Part shown: one piece after another, positions 7,746 through 8,625 of the stretch
Layout of the letters: each line of letters begins with the position of its first letter
Numbering within the stretch: position 1 is the first letter of the stretch
Assembly: GCA_014859985.1 (NCBI GenBank)
Contig: JACZKN010000129.1
Location: forward strand, 1 to 8,625
Length of the DNA stretch: 8,625 bases
Source: Candidatus Krumholzibacteriia bacterium
Lineage (GTDB): Bacteria > Krumholzibacteriota > Krumholzibacteriia > LZORAL124-64-63
Reading direction: 5' to 3'
The notes under the pieces: model-generated
Told to the model about the DNA's origin: nothing
What the model saw: only the letters and a program-made list of their open reading frames with translations
The model's database searches: none
Translations under genes and position numbers: made by a program

Positions 7746-7775
7746 AATCTTGACAAAATTACTCAAGTATATTAT
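7746..7775 (+). promoter_or_regulatory. Promoter with IscR/Rrf2-like operator upstream of the bacilliredoxin gene
   Basis: A perfect TTGACA (-35-like) sits at 7750-7755. Possible -10 elements are TATATT (7768-7773) or TATTAT (7770-7775); both give a spacer (12 or 14) shorter than the usual 17. The 25 bases from 7746 to 7770 fit the IscR type 1 consensus, as I recall it (left half ATASYYGAC, right half GTCRRSTAT, A/T-rich centre), at 21 of 25 positions. They include the imperfect inverted repeat CTTGA-N9-TCAAG. Such sites usually overlap the promoter and mediate repression by an Rrf2-family regulator that senses Fe-S status, NO or thiol state. This would suit a bacilliredoxin operon. The match is seen; which protein binds is inferred, and no regulator gene lies in the window. 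Confidence 0.42.
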
Positions 7776-7843
7776 CTCAAAGACCGTACCCGGCCCCGGC
7801 AGGGGCAACCGCCCACACCGAACGAACGGGAGATGGACCCGCC

Positions 7844-8260
7844 ATGCCCTACCCCGAGCAGATGGTGGCCCCCATGCGGGCCGAGCTGACCACCGCCGGT
7901 GTCGAGGAGCTGCGCGACCGCGCCGCCGTCGACGCCTGGTTCGCCGAGCGCAGCGGCACGTCGCTGCTGCTGATCAACTCCGTGTGCGGCTGCGCCGCCG
8001 GCAGCGCCCGGCCTGCGGTGAAGCTGGCCATGTCCCTGGACCGGCGTCCGGACCGCGCCGCCACGGTCTTCGCCGGCCAGGACCTCGAGGCCACCGCGCG
8101 GGCCCGCGAGCTGATCGGCGACGTGCCCCCCAGCAGCCCGTCCATCGCCCTGTTGAAGGACGGCGAACTGGTGCACTTCGTGCCCCGTCATCTGATCGAG
8201 GGCCAGACCGCCGAGCTGGTGGCCCGCGAGCTGGGCGAGGCCTTCGCCGAGCACTGCTGA
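7844..8260 (+). CDS. brxA: Bacilliredoxin, BrxA/BrxB (YphP/YqiW) family
   Basis: Thioredoxin-fold cytoplasmic protein of 138 residues, close to the usual family length of about 145. Bacilliredoxins remove bacillithiol from S-bacillithiolated proteins after oxidative or hypochlorite stress. The family signature is intact: NSVCGCAAGSARPA with the CGC active site (C48, C50), TVFAGQDLEATA, the PPSSPSIALLKDGELVHFVPRH segment with the cis-Pro region, and the C-terminal His-Cys (C138). Residue-level likeness to Bacillus subtilis BrxA/YphP, as I remember that sequence, is high along the whole length. The ATG at 7844 has GGGAG 11 nt upstream and the N-terminus (YPEQMVAPMRAELTTAGVEEL) matches the family start. 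It heads a probable operon with the small gene 11 bases downstream. The BrxA/BrxB distinction cannot be made here; this is unrelated to the BREX gene also called brxA. Confidence 0.93.
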   Translation: MPYPEQMVAPMRAELTTAGVEELRDRAAVDAWFAERSGTSLLLINSVCGCAAGSARPAVKLAMSLDRRPDRAATVFAGQDLEATARARELIGDVPPSSPSIALLKDGELVHFVPRHLIEGQTAELVARELGEAFAEHC

Positions 8261-8265
8261 GAGGA
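8261..8265 (+). promoter_or_regulatory. Ribosome binding site of the small downstream gene
   Basis: GAGGA immediately follows the bacilliredoxin stop codon and lies 6 nt before the ATG at 8272. It supports that start and translation from a shared transcript. Confidence 0.65.
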
Positions 8266-8271
8266 CGCACC

Positions 8272-8625
8272 ATGGGCACTTTCCACGACCACAAGGGCGA
8301 GCTGCACGGCATCACCGTGGTGGCCGAGGCCGGCGACACGGTCTACGTGGGCCGCTGCGACACCATCACCGACCAGGGCGTGGTCCTGCTGGACTGCGAC
8401 CGGCACACCGAGGGCGAGGACGGCAAGTCCAACGCCGACTGGCTGCAGCGCGCCGCGCGCTTCGGCATCTGGAAGAAGCACGATCGCCTGGTGCTGCCGC
8501 GGGCCGAGGTGGGCGCCGTCACGCCCCTGGGCGACTTCGTGCGCCGGGGCGCGGAGGCCGCACGGCCCCTCGCGACGGCCACGGCTGCCGCCGGACCCGC
8601 GCCAGCTTCCACCCCGGCCGCCCCG
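8272..8625 (+). CDS. Small protein of unknown function, 3' end beyond the window
   Basis: The 118 visible residues are open to the window edge, so the gene is partial. The N-terminal 90 residues look like a compact beta-rich domain: a strand-turn-strand run (GELHGITVVAEAGDTVYVGRCD, described here by its ends 9-30), then TDQGVVLLDCDRH, a helix near residues 53-65 (NADWLQRAARFG), and a closing strand around RLVLPRAEVGAVTPLG. From about residue 95 it becomes Ala/Pro/Thr-rich and probably disordered. There is no signal peptide or membrane segment, so it is likely cytoplasmic. It follows the bacilliredoxin by 11 bases with its own GAGGA box, which implies co-transcription and possibly a related stress role. 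An SH3/Sm-like small barrel is a guess from the strand pattern. I do not recognise a named family. Confidence 0.8.
   Translation, partial: MGTFHDHKGELHGITVVAEAGDTVYVGRCDTITDQGVVLLDCDRHTEGEDGKSNADWLQRAARFGIWKKHDRLVLPRAEVGAVTPLGDFVRRGAEAARPLATATAAAGPAPASTPAAP

Larger units (their letters stand above)
7430..7843. other. Divergent intergenic region between the protease unit and the bacilliredoxin unit
   Basis: The only long non-coding stretch in the window (414 bases) and the only place where base composition falls clearly. Two AT-rich patches stand out, about 7521-7630 and 7741-7790, on either side of a GC-rich segment. Both flanking genes point away from it, so it must hold both promoters. It contains a leader hairpin for the protease transcript, a weak minus-strand promoter candidate, and a TTGACA/IscR-like operator facing the bacilliredoxin. 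I see no tRNA, credible small ORF, U-tailed hairpin or repeat array in it. The segment 7600-7725 holds nothing I can name. Confidence 0.75.

Noticed and set aside
2612..7753. A 1713-codon open frame on the plus strand, antisense to the C25 protease gene
   Set aside because: Its translation is rich in Gly, Arg, His, Val and Gln with no recognisable domain, while the opposite strand encodes a coherent multidomain protease. High GC content removes stop codons from the antisense frame.
7772..8254. Minus-strand frame opposite the bacilliredoxin
   Set aside because: The plus-strand protein matches BrxA/BrxB along its whole length; the reverse frame has no recognisable content.

Overview
This is a very GC-rich bacterial window with four protein-coding genes in two divergent units separated by a 414-base, partly AT-rich intergenic region. 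Both large proteins end in the FlgD-Ig/type IX-like C-terminal module (N-P-F-N-P motif, 'GRLVRTL', 'SGVYF/Y', terminal Lys). That module, with the GC-rich coding and a BrxA/BrxB-type bacilliredoxin, suggests a GC-rich relative of the FCB group, for example Candidatus Krumholzibacteriota or Eisenbacteria. No rRNA or marker gene is present to settle the taxon, so this is inference.

Left unit (minus strand, 7429 down to 6): two genes for large secreted proteases. The first in transcription order is a 1585-residue gingipain-like (peptidase C25) protein. It has a signal peptide, a propeptide and a catalytic domain with the His/Cys dyad visible, followed by Ig-like domains, carboxypeptidase-regulatory-like domains, a glutamine-amidotransferase-like fold, a P-domain and the C-terminal sorting-type domain. 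The second, 104 bases downstream, is an 853-residue M14 metallocarboxypeptidase of the CPN/CPE/CPD type. Its zinc ligands and catalytic Glu are visible, and it carries two transthyretin-like domains, a jelly-roll-like domain and the same type of C-terminal domain. A strong stem-loop lies between the two genes. An endoprotease and a carboxypeptidase exported by the same route would work in sequence on external protein.

Right unit (plus strand, 7844 to the window edge): a bacilliredoxin of the BrxA/BrxB (YphP/YqiW) family, then, 11 bases later, a small conserved-looking protein of unknown function that runs off the window. Upstream of the bacilliredoxin is a TTGACA box inside a sequence closely resembling the IscR type 1 operator (Rrf2 family). 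This suggests redox or Fe-S-responsive control and is the most notable non-coding signal here.

I found no CRISPR array, tRNA, rRNA, insertion sequence or defence system. The long additional open frames, including a 1713-codon frame antisense to the C25 gene, are GC-driven shadows. The window looks mostly ordinary. Its points of interest are the protease architecture, the candidate redox operator and the unknown partner of the bacilliredoxin.
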